A stretch of 64,000 nucleotides of DNA from NCBI GenBank assembly GCA_028869185.1, contig JAGWTA010000004.1:62001-126000 (forward strand), given 5' to 3'. Under the pieces are notes generated by a model. That model made no database searches and was not told where the DNA came from. It saw nothing but the letters and a program-made list of their open reading frames with translations. Source of the stretch: Hyphomicrobiales bacterium. GTDB taxonomy: Bacteria; Pseudomonadota; Alphaproteobacteria; Rhizobiales; Beijerinckiaceae. Every line of letters starts with the position of its first letter. The stretch's first letter is position 1. Shown here in pieces: positions 47,309 to 56,761 of this stretch. The position numbers and the translations under genes are program-made.

Positions 47309-49330
47309 TCAGACGTCCACGACATCTTGCGCGAAGGCGGCGCGTTCCTGAATGAACTGAAAGCGCGCTTCGGGCTTGTTGCCCATCAGCCGTTCGACGC
47401 TGTCGGCGGTTTCGGATCGATCTTCGGGCGCGATCATCACGCGCAACAATGTGCGTTTGCGACGGTCCATCGTCGTTTCCTTCAGCTGCGCGGGCAGCAT
47501 TTCGCCAAGGCCCTTGAAACGCGAAACCTCGATCTTGCCTTTGCCGGTCAAGACTTTTTGCGTCAGCTCGGCGCGATGCGCGTCGTCGCGCGCATAGACG
47601 GTCCTGGTTCCCTGCGTCAGCTTGTAAAGCGGCGGCGCGGCGATGAAGAGGTGGCCTTCCTCGATCAGCCTGGGCGTCAGGCGATAGAAGAAGGTGATGA
47701 GCAAGGACGCGATATGCGCGCCGTCGACATCGGCGTCCGTCATGATGATGACGCGCTCGTAGCGCAGATCCTCGTGCCGGTACTGGTTTCCCGTGCCGCA
47801 TCCCAGCGCCTGCACGAGATCGGCGAGCTGCTGATTGGCGGTCAGCTTGTCGCGCGTCGCCGAAGCGACGTTGAGGATCTTGCCACGCAGGGGCAGCACC
47901 GCCTGCGTCGCGCGATCGCGCGCCTGTTTGGCGGAGCCGCCTGCGGAATCGCCTTCAACGATGAACAATTCTGAATCGGCTGCGCCGGAATTCGAACAAT
48001 CAGCGAGCTTGCCGGGCAGGCGCAATTTCCGCACGGCGGTCTTGCGCGCGACATCCTTTTCGGCGCGGCGGCGCAGCCGCTCCTCTGCGCGTTCGATCAC
48101 GAAGTTCAGAAGCTGCGTCGCCTGCTGCGGCGCGCCCGCGAGCCAATGATCGAAGGAATCGCGCACGGTCGCCTCGACGATGCGCGAGGCTTCCACCGTC
48201 ATCAGGCGGCTCTTGTTCTGCCCCTGAAACTCCGGTTCGCGGATGAAGACGGAAATCATCGACGCCGTCTGTCCCGCAATGTCGTCGCCGGTGATCTGCG
48301 AGGCGCGCTTGGCCTGTCCGATGCGCTCGGCGTGATCCTTCAGCCCGCGCAACAGCGCAAGGCGAAAGCCGGCCTCGTGCGTGCCGCCATCGGGCGTTGG
48401 AATCGTGTTGCAATAGGAGTTGGAAAAACCGTCGTCATTGGCGAGCCAGCACACCGCCCATTCGAGCGAACCGTGCCCGCCCTCGCGCTGCACCTTGCCG
48501 ACGAAGGCCTCGCTGGTGACGGTCTCCTTGCCCTCGACTTCGCGCGCCAGATAATCCTTCAGGCCGCCCGGAAAGCGGAACACGGCCTCGCTCGGGGTTT
48601 CGGTTGCCGCCACGAGTTCAGGCGCGCATTTCCAGCGGATTTCGACGCCGCCGAACAGATAGGCTTTCGAGCGCGACATGCGGAACAGGCGCGCCGGTTT
48701 GAAATGCGCGCCCTTGCCGAAAATCTGCGCGTCGGGATGGAAGCGCACGCGCGTGCCGCGGCGGTTGGCGACGCGCCCAAGCTCCTCCAGTTTCGTCAGC
48801 GGCACACCGCGCGAAAACGTCTGGCGATACAGCTGCTGCCCGCGCGCGACCTCCACTTCGAGATGATCGGACAGCGCGTTGACGACCGACACGCCGACGC
48901 CATGCAGACCGCCGGACGTCTGATAGGCGCCGGAATCGAATTTGCCGCCAGCGTGCAGCATCGTCATGATGACTTCGACGGTCGATTTTTTCGGGAACTT
49001 CGGGTGCGGCTCGACGGGCATGCCGCGGCCATTGTCCGTCACAGTGACGAAACCGTCCTTGTCGAGATCGACCTCGATGAAGGTCGCATGGCCGGCGACC
49101 GCCTCGTCCATCGAATTGTCGATGACTTCGGCAAACAGGTGGTGCAGGGCTGTCTCGTCCGTGCCGCCGATATACATGCCGGGGCGCCGGCGCACGGGCT
49201 CGAGGCCCTCGAGCACCTCGATCGAGGCTGCGGTGTAGCCGGCTTCGGTCGGTTTGCCGGTTTCTTTTCGGGAGGGGGCCGGGGCGGGCTGCTTGCGCGC
49301 CGCGCCGCCGAACAAATCGTCGTTCGCCAT
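47309..49330 (-). CDS. parE: DNA topoisomerase IV subunit B
   Basis: ParE is the ATPase subunit of topoisomerase IV, which decatenates replicated chromosomes. The 673-residue product has the GHKL ATPase motifs (EVIDNSMDEA, DNGRGMPVE, GGLHGVGVSVVNALS), the Toprim EGDSAGGSAKQARDRATQAVLP and the TDADVDGAHI metal site. RKLRLPGKLADCSN is the ParE-type version of the segment before the Toprim; GyrB has a different spacing and is usually longer (about 800). The lack of the 165-residue GyrB insertion supports ParE. The N-terminal 30 residues are disordered. The partner parC is not in the window. Confidence 0.96.
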   Translation of the reverse strand: MANDDLFGGAARKQPAPAPSRKETGKPTEAGYTAASIEVLEGLEPVRRRPGMYIGGTDETALHHLFAEVIDNSMDEAVAGHATFIEVDLDKDGFVTVTDNGRGMPVEPHPKFPKKSTVEVIMTMLHAGGKFDSGAYQTSGGLHGVGVSVVNALSDHLEVEVARGQQLYRQTFSRGVPLTKLEELGRVANRRGTRVRFHPDAQIFGKGAHFKPARLFRMSRSKAYLFGGVEIRWKCAPELVAATETPSEAVFRFPGGLKDYLAREVEGKETVTSEAFVGKVQREGGHGSLEWAVCWLANDDGFSNSYCNTIPTPDGGTHEAGFRLALLRGLKDHAERIGQAKRASQITGDDIAGQTASMISVFIREPEFQGQNKSRLMTVEASRIVEATVRDSFDHWLAGAPQQATQLLNFVIERAEERLRRRAEKDVARKTAVRKLRLPGKLADCSNSGAADSELFIVEGDSAGGSAKQARDRATQAVLPLRGKILNVASATRDKLTANQQLADLVQALGCGTGNQYRHEDLRYERVIIMTDADVDGAHIASLLITFFYRLTPRLIEEGHLFIAAPPLYKLTQGTRTVYARDDAHRAELTQKVLTGKGKIEVSRFKGLGEMLPAQLKETTMDRRKRTLLRVMIAPEDRSETADSVERLMGNKPEARFQFIQERAAFAQDVVDV

Positions 49331-49468
49331 GCCGCTCTTTTACGCTGATTCGGAAAGCAGCCGCCCTTATGCCACGAATGCGGCGCGGAAGCGAACGGAG
49401 CGGGAACGCGAGACAAGAGCGGAGGCCGGCTTGCGGCCGCCGCTCTCGACAGTTCGGGCTACATTGAA

Positions 49469-50917
49469 TTAGCGGCTCGCCACCACCTGCAGTCGGCGGA
49501 TCTGGCCATTTTCGAAAGCACGCAGGAACGCGCGGTAATCGCGGAACGACACGCAGCCATTCGACTGGCCGCTCGGCCCGAGCATGTAGGTGTGGGCGAG
49601 CAGGCCGGCGCGGCCGTGAATGGCGCCGGCGCCGCCGACCGGCGTCAGACGCAGCGCGCGTACGCCGTGGAACAGGCGCTCGCGATAGGTGAGATTGTAG
49701 AGATGAGGCGGCGTCACGCCGCGCATGCGCAGACGCCGCGAGTCTGGATCGTCCATATACTGGCCAAGGCCGGAATGGGCCTCCAGGCGCGTGCCGTCGG
49801 GCAGATAAACGGTGCGTGCGGAAATATCGTAGATCGCGGTGTAATTGTCCGGCGTCGAGGCGCGGCCGAAACCGCTGAACAGGCCGCCCGTCTGCGGCGC
49901 CGCATAGGCAAGACGCTGATTGTCGGCCGGTCCGGGCTGATCGCCGCCGAACAGGCGGTCGAAGAAGGAGCGGTTTTCCGGCCGCTGCGTGCGCGCGATG
50001 CGCGTCATGCGGCGCTGTTCGCGGCGCATTTGCGCGCGCGTCATGCGGCGCGGCGCCTCGATGATCGGCTGCGGGTTCGCCATGGCGTTGGCGCCTTCGG
50101 GCGATTGCATCGAAATCGGCGCCTGCGAACGCGCGGGCGCGGCGACGGCGACCTGCGCCGGGCGCGGCTCGATTTTCGGCGGCGCGACGGGCTCGACCTT
50201 GCGCTCGACTTTCGGCTCCGGTCGCGCTTCGGCGATTTTTGGTTCCGGCCGCGGGGCGACCGCTTCAACAGGTTTCGGCGCTTCCGATTTCGTCGCTTCG
50301 ACAGGGCGGGGCGGCGGGGCGGGCGTAAATGCAGGCTCTGCTTCAAGCGGCTTCGGCGCTTTCACATCGCTTTCGGCGGGTTTGTTCGCAAGGCCCGCCG
50401 CGCGCAGCGGGCGCACGGGCGAAAGATCGAGTGGACGCGCGATCGGCTGCGGCGTTTCTGCTTGCGGCGGCTCGCTTTGCGCAGGCGCGGCGTCGAGCTG
50501 CGCCATTTCGCGCGGCGCAGCGTCCAGTTCGCTCGGCCGTTCGGGCGGCAGCGGCGCCGGAGCGTCCACGCGCGCCTGCGCAACGCGCGCAGCGCGCGGC
50601 GTGAAGGAATGGAAATCCTGCGCCATCGGCGCAACGCGGCCGAAGGTTCCCGCGCGCGCACCGCCCATATAATTGGGATCGAGCACAGAGGGTCCGTCGA
50701 CAAGAGCGGCGGCGCGGACCGACGCGGGCAGGGCCGCTTGCGCCGGCGGCGCGTCGGTCGGCGTTGCGCCGAACATGCCGCGGTCGTCGCTCGTCGCGAG
50801 CTTGCCGTAGAGGGTGGAGGCGCCTGCGACGCCGCAGGCCAGGATGGCGACGCTGGCGAGCCAGTGACGCGCGCGCGCAGAAGGACGCGCGGAAGGGGAC
50901 GACTGAACAAACGCCAT
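49469..50917 (-). CDS. Membrane-anchored periplasmic protein with Tlde1/DUF2778 domain
   Basis: An N-terminal membrane anchor (WLASVAILACGVAGASTLYG, residues about 19-38) is followed by about 270 residues rich in Pro, Ala, Glu and Arg (periplasmic spacer), with many PEPK-like units. The C-terminal 150 residues hold the DUF2778/Tlde1 domain: AHSGLGQYMDD, TPPHLYNLTYRERLFHG and HTYMLGPSGQSNGCVSFRDY, where the His and SNGC form the L,D-transpeptidase-like active site. The family was named for a type VI effector that attacks peptidoglycan, but Rhizobiales carry chromosomal copies without a type VI system. A cell-wall role is inferred. It is divergent from the GT4 gene. Confidence 0.87.
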   Translation of the reverse strand: MAFVQSSPSARPSARARHWLASVAILACGVAGASTLYGKLATSDDRGMFGATPTDAPPAQAALPASVRAAALVDGPSVLDPNYMGGARAGTFGRVAPMAQDFHSFTPRAARVAQARVDAPAPLPPERPSELDAAPREMAQLDAAPAQSEPPQAETPQPIARPLDLSPVRPLRAAGLANKPAESDVKAPKPLEAEPAFTPAPPPRPVEATKSEAPKPVEAVAPRPEPKIAEARPEPKVERKVEPVAPPKIEPRPAQVAVAAPARSQAPISMQSPEGANAMANPQPIIEAPRRMTRAQMRREQRRMTRIARTQRPENRSFFDRLFGGDQPGPADNQRLAYAAPQTGGLFSGFGRASTPDNYTAIYDISARTVYLPDGTRLEAHSGLGQYMDDPDSRRLRMRGVTPPHLYNLTYRERLFHGVRALRLTPVGGAGAIHGRAGLLAHTYMLGPSGQSNGCVSFRDYRAFLRAFENGQIRRLQVVASR

Positions 50918-51094
50918 ACGCTAACAGCCACTTGCACGACCGTCCGGACGCGGACGGATACTTCATCGGCCGAGTTAAGCGTGATTTTAGTTAAATGCCT
51001 CTTAAAGCAGGCGGAATGAACCGGTCGCGCAAACGTTTCTAAACCTTGTCCGGCAACGGGCCTTAAACGCTCGCCGGGTAACAATGGCGGATTG

Positions 51095-52348
51095 ATGGAG
51101 CCATTTGTGTCGTCCGCCCCACTCACCATTGTCATTGTCGTCGATCATGCGTCCGTTACGGGCGGCCAGGCGAAAGTCGCTTTCGACAGCGCGGTTGGCC
51201 TGAAGGCCGCCGGGCATCGGCCGATCGTTTTCGCAGCGGCCGGTCCCGTCGATCCCAAATACGCGCAAAGCGACATCGAGATCGTTTGTCTCGATCAGGC
51301 CGATCTGCTCGGCGCCTCGTCCAAGGCGGCGGGCGCGTTGCAGGGCGTCTGGAACGCAAGGGCCGCGCAGGCGCTCGGCGTTTTGTTGAAAGGCCTGCCC
51401 AAAGCCTCCACCATCGTGCATGTGCACGGCTGGGCCAAAGCTGTTTCGCCCTCCATCGCCGTGCCGATCCGCGAGTCCGGCCTGCCGGCCGTCTACACGT
51501 TCCACGAGTTTTTTCTCTATTGCCCCAACGGCGGCTTTTACAATTACCAGAAGAACGAGGTTTGCCACCTGCGCGCGATGTCGGCCGATTGCCTGACGAC
51601 GAATTGCGACAGCGTGTCTTATGCGCGCAAGGTATGGCGGTCCGCGCGGCTTGGTTTCGCGCATGGCCCGATGGGTTTCCCCCGCGTCTTCTCCGATTTC
51701 ATTCGCATCTCGAAAGTGCAGGCCGGGGTGCTCGCGCCTTACCTGCCGAAGGATGCGCGTTTGCATCTGGTTTCCAATCCCATCGAGGCCGAAGACCTCG
51801 GCCCGAAGGAAGACGCCGCCAGCGGGGACATCGCGTTTGTCGCGCGCATCTCGCCGGAGAAGGGGCCGTTTCTGTTTGCAGAAGCCGCGCGCATTGCGGG
51901 CGTGCAGGCCGTCTTCGTGGGCGACGGGCCAGCCGCAGCGCAATTGAAGGCGCGCTATCCCGAGGCGCGCATTCTGGGCTGGCAGCCGGCCGACGCTGCG
52001 CGCGCCGCCTTGCGCAAGGCGCGCGCGCTGGTCTTTCCCTCGCTCTGGTACGAGGGCCAGCCGCTGACCGTGCTGGAGGCCAAGGCCGCCGGCACGCCGG
52101 TCATCGTCTCGGACGTTTGCGCCGGGCGCGAGTCCATCGAGAACGGCAAGCAGGGCCTCTGGTTCAAGAGCAACGACGCGCAGGATCTCGCGCGCGCGCT
52201 CATGCGCATGAAGGACGACGACACGGTGCGCGCCATGTCGCGCGAAGCTTACGCGGACTACTGGCGCGACCCGCCGACGCTCGACCGCCACGTGCAACGA
52301 ATCCTGACGATCTATCGCGGCATGATCGAGCGTCGCGAGGCGGCGTGA
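51095..52348 (+). CDS. Glycosyltransferase family 4 protein
   Basis: The 417-residue product has the GT-B fold. The N-terminal domain opens with TIVIVVDHASVTGGQAKVAF, and the C-terminal donor domain carries FVARISPEKGPFLFAEAARI and SLWYEGQPLTVLEAKAAGTPVI with the Glu-x7-Glu motif. The family adds hexoses to lipids or polysaccharides at the cytosolic face. There is no membrane segment. The acceptor and sugar are unknown. A TTG lies just before the ATG at 51095; the ATG is preferred. Neighbours (Tlde1 protein, glnBA) give no hint of the pathway, and no other polysaccharide genes adjoin. Confidence 0.88.
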   Translation: MEPFVSSAPLTIVIVVDHASVTGGQAKVAFDSAVGLKAAGHRPIVFAAAGPVDPKYAQSDIEIVCLDQADLLGASSKAAGALQGVWNARAAQALGVLLKGLPKASTIVHVHGWAKAVSPSIAVPIRESGLPAVYTFHEFFLYCPNGGFYNYQKNEVCHLRAMSADCLTTNCDSVSYARKVWRSARLGFAHGPMGFPRVFSDFIRISKVQAGVLAPYLPKDARLHLVSNPIEAEDLGPKEDAASGDIAFVARISPEKGPFLFAEAARIAGVQAVFVGDGPAAAQLKARYPEARILGWQPADAARAALRKARALVFPSLWYEGQPLTVLEAKAAGTPVIVSDVCAGRESIENGKQGLWFKSNDAQDLARALMRMKDDDTVRAMSREAYADYWRDPPTLDRHVQRILTIYRGMIERREAA

Positions 52349-52399
52349 ATCAGTCGCCCGTTAACGGGCGATTTAGCATAACGCGCGCATGCTGCTGGC

Positions 52400-52561
52400 A
52401 TGGGCAAACAGCAGAGGACACAAGCCGCATTGCTCCGCTCGGCGGAAGCGGCGGGCTATGCGACAGCGTCGGACGAGATGGAAACCATCGCGCCGCTGCG
52501 TCTGACCCTGCGCGTGCGCCTGCGCGCAGCGCTGGCGCGCTGGAAAGCGCGCGGGCGCTGA
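52400..52561 (+). CDS. Possible small basic protein, 53 aa
   Basis: ATG 52400 opens a frame of 53 codons: MGKQQRTQAALLRSAEAAGY, then acidic and Arg-rich halves ending RWKARGR. It is helical and basic, without signal peptide. It lies 51 bases after the GT4 gene on the same strand and before a terminator. The ribosome site is weak. Composition is compatible with coding but also with chance in this GC-rich DNA. Confidence 0.35.
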   Translation: MGKQQRTQAALLRSAEAAGYATASDEMETIAPLRLTLRVRLRAALARWKARGR

Positions 52562-52597
52562 GGGCCTGGGGCGCAGACAACACAAGACGCATACGAC

Positions 52598-52627
52598 AAA
52601 AAAGGGCGGCCTTGCGGGCCGCCCTTT
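52598..52627 (-). terminator. Rho-independent terminator for glnA
   Basis: aaagggcggcc pairs with ggccgcccttt over 11 bp around a 5-base loop. On the minus strand the stem ends in a run of six T. It lies about 24 bases after the glnA stop. The stem is symmetrical and followed by tttgttctt on the plus strand, so it may also end transcription from the GT4 side. Confidence 0.88.
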
Positions 52628-52651
52628 GTTCTTGGAATGCGATCTTTGAGA

Positions 52652-54061
52652 TCAGCAGGAATAGTACATGTCGAATTCCACCGGGTGCGGCGTCATTTCG
52701 AAGCGCATCACTTCCTGCATCTTCAGGTCGATCCAGCTTTCGATGAAGTCGTCGGTGAACACGCCGCCGGCCTTCAGGAAGTTGCGATCCTTGTCGAGGT
52801 TCGCCAGCGCTTCGCGCAGCGAGCCGCAAACGGTGGGGATCTTCTTGAGTTCCTTCGGCGGCAGATCGTACAGGTCCTTGTCCATCGCCGGGCCCGGATC
52901 GATCTTGTTGGCGATGCCGTCGAGACCGGCCATGAGCATGGCGGCGAAGGCGAGATACGGGTTCGCCGTCGGATCGGGGAAGCGAACCTCGACGCGCTTG
53001 GCCTTCGGGTTGGACGTATAGGGGATGCGGCAGGACGCCGAACGGTTGCGCGCCGAATAGGCGAGCAGCACGGGCGCTTCATAGCCCGGGACGAGACGCT
53101 TGTAGGAGTTCGTCGACGGGTTGGTGAAGGCGTTCAGCGCCTTGGCGTGCTTGATGATGCCGCCGATGTACCACAGGCACTCTTGGCTGAGGTCGGCGTA
53201 TTTGTTGCCCGCAAACACCGGCTTGCCAGCCTTCCAGATCGACTGGTGGACATGCATGCCCGAACCGTTGTCGCCGAAGATGGGCTTGGGCATGAACGTA
53301 GCCGTCTTGCCGTAGCTCTGCGCGACCTGATGGATGCAATATTTGTAGATCTGCATCTGGTCGGCGATGGCGACGAGCGTGTCGAACTTCATGCCGAGTT
53401 CGTGCTGCGCGGAAGCAACTTCGTGATGGTGCTTCTCGACCTGCACGCCCATCTGCTGCATGGCGCCGAGCATTTCGGAGCGCATGTCCTGCGCCGAATC
53501 CATCGGCGGGACGGGGAAGTAGCCGCCCTTGGTGCGGATGCGGTGGCCAAGGTTGCCGCCCTCATACGCGGTATCCATGTTCGAGGGCAGTTCGATCGAG
53601 TCGAGCACGAAGCCCGTGTTGTACGGGTCCGCCTTGAAGCGCACGTCGTCGAACACGAAGAATTCGGCTTCCGGACCGAAATAGGCGGTGTCGCCGACGC
53701 CCTGCGTCTTCATATGCGCCATCGCCTTCTTGGCGATGCCGCGCGGGTCGCGCGAATAGGGCTCGCCGGTCGAGGGCTCGAGAACGTCGCAAACGATCGA
53801 CATCGTCGGCGCGGCGAAGAACGGGTCCATCGTCGCCGAGGTCGGATCGGGCATCAGCGTCATGTCGGATTCGTTGATCGCCTTCCAGCCGGCGATCGAC
53901 GAGCCGTCGAACATCGTGCCTTCCGAGAACATGTCTTCGTCGACCAGCGACTGGTCGAAGGTCACATGCTGCCACTTGCCGCGCGGGTCGGTGAAGCGCA
54001 GATCGACATATTTTACGTCGTTGTCCTTGATCGCCTTGAGGACTTCCTTGGCGGTCTTCAT
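52652..54061 (-). CDS. glnA: Glutamine synthetase type I
   Basis: GlnA makes glutamine from glutamate, ammonium and ATP. The start at 54061 ([20 protein letters not shown]) follows gcgagg and gives 469 residues, identical in length to the E. coli enzyme. The metal and substrate region reads [13 protein letters not shown], with [16 protein letters not shown] and the [12 protein letters not shown] loop. Tyr398 in [15 protein letters not shown] is the conserved adenylylation site, so control by GlnE is expected. It lies 43 bases downstream of glnB on the same strand, the usual glnBA operon. A terminator follows. Confidence 0.98.
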   Translation of the reverse strand: MKTAKEVLKAIKDNDVKYVDLRFTDPRGKWQHVTFDQSLVDEDMFSEGTMFDGSSIAGWKAINESDMTLMPDPTSATMDPFFAAPTMSIVCDVLEPSTGEPYSRDPRGIAKKAMAHMKTQGVGDTAYFGPEAEFFVFDDVRFKADPYNTGFVLDSIELPSNMDTAYEGGNLGHRIRTKGGYFPVPPMDSAQDMRSEMLGAMQQMGVQVEKHHHEVASAQHELGMKFDTLVAIADQMQIYKYCIHQVAQSYGKTATFMPKPIFGDNGSGMHVHQSIWKAGKPVFAGNKYADLSQECLWYIGGIIKHAKALNAFTNPSTNSYKRLVPGYEAPVLLAYSARNRSASCRIPYTSNPKAKRVEVRFPDPTANPYLAFAAMLMAGLDGIANKIDPGPAMDKDLYDLPPKELKKIPTVCGSLREALANLDKDRNFLKAGGVFTDDFIESWIDLKMQEVMRFEMTPHPVEFDMYYSC

Positions 54062-54104
54062 GTTTTGCCTCGCTTGTGCTGGTGGCTTGTTGAAGGTGTT
54101 GGAA

Positions 54105-54500
<396 letters not shown>

Positions 54501-54608
54501 TTAGCACCCGGCGCAGGAGTGCGCCAAGGCGCTACAAGGTCGCAAACGCCTAGTTTCGCGTCAATAATCACAGGAAGGCGCCACAAAAATAGGCGACAGG
54601 GGCGGGCC

Positions 54609-54636
54609 GGCAGGCTGCACCCACGCGCAGCCTGCC
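54609..54636 (-). terminator. Possible terminator of the 123-aa gene
   Basis: A perfect 10-bp stem (ggcaggctgc with gcagcctgcc) with an 8-base loop lies ten bases after the stop of the 123-aa gene. It lacks a T run on the minus strand, so factor-independent activity is doubtful. Confidence 0.4.
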
Positions 54637-54645
54637 GTTCATGCG

Positions 54646-55017
54646 TTATTCCACCGGCGTCAGAATGTCCGTCAGGACGGGCGATGTATGTTCGACCATC
54701 ACCACGGCGCCGACGCCCGGGCCCAGCTCCTGCAGCGAAGCGACGGCCCCGTTTGCGAAGCGGACGGCATCTTTGTAGGCGCCGCCGTCGCGTCTTGCGA
54801 AGACGACCTCCGTCTCCGGCGCGACGCCGAATTTGGCGCACAGCGAAGGCGGCAGGTGGTCGAGCGCAAGGCGCATGTCGTATTGCATGCAAATTGCGCA
54901 GCTTTTGTCGCCCGGCGCTGCGAAGCCGATGCTGCCGCTGGAAAAGCGCGTCGTTTCGTAACGCTCGTCGGCGCGCGCGGGCCGCGATGCGTAGGTTTCA
55001 AGCGAATAGTCGCACAT
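54646..55017 (-). CDS. Conserved hypothetical protein beginning MCDYSL, 123 aa
   Basis: The N-terminus MCDYSLETYASRPARADERY, followed by a TTRFSSGSIGFAAPGD segment and a beta-rich remainder, is shared by a group of short uncharacterised alphaproteobacterial proteins; I know the pattern but not a function. Cysteines stand at residue 2, in CAICMQYD and in SLCAKFG. There is no signal peptide. The C-terminal half (VRFANGAVASLQELGPGVGAVVM) looks like a small beta barrel. The gene is divergent from the macro-domain gene across 204 bases. Confidence 0.65.
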   Translation of the reverse strand: MCDYSLETYASRPARADERYETTRFSSGSIGFAAPGDKSCAICMQYDMRLALDHLPPSLCAKFGVAPETEVVFARRDGGAYKDAVRFANGAVASLQELGPGVGAVVMVEHTSPVLTDILTPVE

Positions 55018-55221
55018 GTGTCTCTCCGTTTTCCATGTGTGGGTGGACCCGGGAGGACGGCGATACGGGGCTGCCGGCGCGGCGGATCTGGGAGAGAAAG
55101 GCGGAAACGCCTTGTGAGCCGGCCCGCGCTGCGATTTGCGAGTGCAATCGCTCCAACGCCAAAGTTCACACAGTCAACATGGCGAAGTTGCGCCGGTGGC
55201 GCGGCGATTTAAGGTCGGAAC

Positions 55222-55728
55222 ATGTCGATCGCCTTCCGCGCCGTTCTGGGAGACATTACGCGCCTCGATGTGGACGCCATCGTCAACGCCGCCAATGAGA
55301 GCCTGCTGGGCGGAGGCGGGGTCGACGGCGCGATCCATCGGGCGGCGGGGCCGGCATTGCTCGCTGCGTGCCGCGCGCTCGGCGGTTGCCCGACCGGCGA
55401 GGCCCGGATAACGCCCGGCTTCGCCCTCCCGGCGCGTTTCGTCATTCATACGGTCGGCCCCGTCTGGCGCGGCGGCGCGGCGGGCGAGGCGGCGCTGCTT
55501 GGAAACTGCTATCGCAGCAGCCTGCGCCTCGCGATCGCCCATGAACTCGGCGCGCTGGCCTTTCCTGCAATTTCAACCGGCGTCTATCGCTATCCGGCGG
55601 ATGCGGCGGCGCGCATCGCCGTCGAGACAACGCGCGTCGAAGCGCGCGCGCCGCTGCGCGAAATCATCTTCTGCTGCTTTTCCGAGCGCGATCTTGCGCT
55701 CTACCGCGCGCTGGGCGTTGCTGGTTAG
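55222..55728 (+). CDS. Macro-domain protein (O-acetyl-ADP-ribose deacetylase-like)
   Basis: The 168-residue product is a single macro domain of the YmdB/MacroD type. The ADP-ribose site reads [22 protein letters not shown], the second loop [13 protein letters not shown] and the phosphate loop [13 protein letters not shown]. Enzymes of this group remove acetyl-ADP-ribose or ADP-ribose from proteins. It has no fused partner domain. The start gives [19 protein letters not shown]. It converges on the sulfurtransferase with stop codons overlapping in TTAG. No DarT, PARP or sirtuin gene is nearby, so a toxin-antitoxin pairing is not supported. Confidence 0.93.
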   Translation: MSIAFRAVLGDITRLDVDAIVNAANESLLGGGGVDGAIHRAAGPALLAACRALGGCPTGEARITPGFALPARFVIHTVGPVWRGGAAGEAALLGNCYRSSLRLAIAHELGALAFPAISTGVYRYPADAAARIAVETTRVEARAPLREIIFCCFSERDLALYRALGVAG

Positions 55729-56579
55729 GCTGCGCCCTGCGCCGCAGGGCAATCGGGACGCGCGCCCCATTCGGACCAGGAGCCGTCATAGACCGGCGCC
55801 GTGCGGCCCGCCGCCGTCTCCAGTGCGAGCGACAGGATCGCCGCCGAGACGCCCGAGCCGCAGGTGGTGACGATCGGTTTGGCCAGATCCACGCCCGCGC
55901 TCTGGAACAGGGCGGCGAGTTCGTCCCTCGATTTCAGCTTGCCCTGCGCAACGACATCGGTCCAGGGCAGGTTCTTGGCGCCCGGCATATGGCCCGACTT
56001 CAGGCCGGGGCGCGGTTCGGGCGCATCGCCGCGAAAACGGTCGGCGGCGCGCGCATCGACGACCTGCGCCGCGCCGGCGAGCGCCTGTTTCACATCGGCA
56101 AGGTCGGCGATCATGCCGTGATCGAGCCGCGCCGTGAAATGACGCGGCTGTCGCCGCGTCTCGCCGTCTTCCAGCGCATGTCCGGCCGCCGTCCAGGCAG
56201 GCAGGCCGCCTTCGAGCACGTAGACATCGCGCGCGCCGAAGGCCCGCAGCGTCCACCAGACGCGCGGCGCCGAGAACAACCCATAGGAATCGTAGACGAC
56301 AACGCGCATGCCGTCGCCAAGCCCCATCTTGCGCATCGCGGATGCAAAGGCGACCGGGGAAGGGAGCATATGCGGCAGGGCGCTGGACTTGTCCGAAATC
56401 TCGTCGATGTCGAAGAACACAGCCCCGGGAATATGCCCTGCGCGATATTCGGCGCGCGCATCGCGGCCGAGCGTCGGCAAATGCCAGCTCGCATCGATCA
56501 GATAGAGATCGGGCGCGCGCAGATGCTCCTTCAGCCAGTCCACAGTCACGAAATGGGCGTGGGCGGCGTTCTGGCTCAT
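55725..56579 (-). CDS. sseA: 3-mercaptopyruvate sulfurtransferase
   Basis: The start at 56579 ([20 protein letters not shown]) follows caggagaatc and gives 284 residues. There are two rhodanese domains (about 10-135 and 155-280). The active-site Cys is Cys240 in TTCGSGVSA, and the CGSGV loop is the mercaptopyruvate sulfurtransferase form, while thiosulfate enzymes have CRxGx[RT]. The first domain lacks a catalytic Cys. It transfers sulfur from mercaptopyruvate to acceptors such as cyanide or thioredoxin. The neighbouring cysK (1.2 kb away) is also a sulfur enzyme, but an acyltransferase gene lies between, so no operon is implied. Confidence 0.93.
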   Translation of the reverse strand: MSQNAAHAHFVTVDWLKEHLRAPDLYLIDASWHLPTLGRDARAEYRAGHIPGAVFFDIDEISDKSSALPHMLPSPVAFASAMRKMGLGDGMRVVVYDSYGLFSAPRVWWTLRAFGARDVYVLEGGLPAWTAAGHALEDGETRRQPRHFTARLDHGMIADLADVKQALAGAAQVVDARAADRFRGDAPEPRPGLKSGHMPGAKNLPWTDVVAQGKLKSRDELAALFQSAGVDLAKPIVTTCGSGVSAAILSLALETAAGRTAPVYDGSWSEWGARPDCPAAQGAA

Positions 56580-56761
56580 GCGGCGATTCTCCTGTGCGCG
56601 ACGCTTGTTTCTGCCACGCCCTGCGCTGTTTTCCAACGCAGGCTAAAGGCGCAGGACGACATCACGGCGACGAGAGGCGGCGGGCATGGTTGCGCCAAAC
56701 TGCCCGACGTTTAAGCATTCGCGCACTGATTCCATTTTCAGGGGCGCAGGCGGGGGACGGT

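Noticed and set aside
55222-55728. Macro-domain gene as antitoxin of a DarTG-like system
   Set aside because: The domain is of the YmdB type and no ADP-ribosyltransferase toxin gene is adjacent on either side.
56342-56761. N-terminal extension of the acyltransferase by 140 residues
   Set aside because: The extension is Arg-rich, overlaps the antisense sulfurtransferase gene and is not found in the family; TTG 56762 gives the canonical start.
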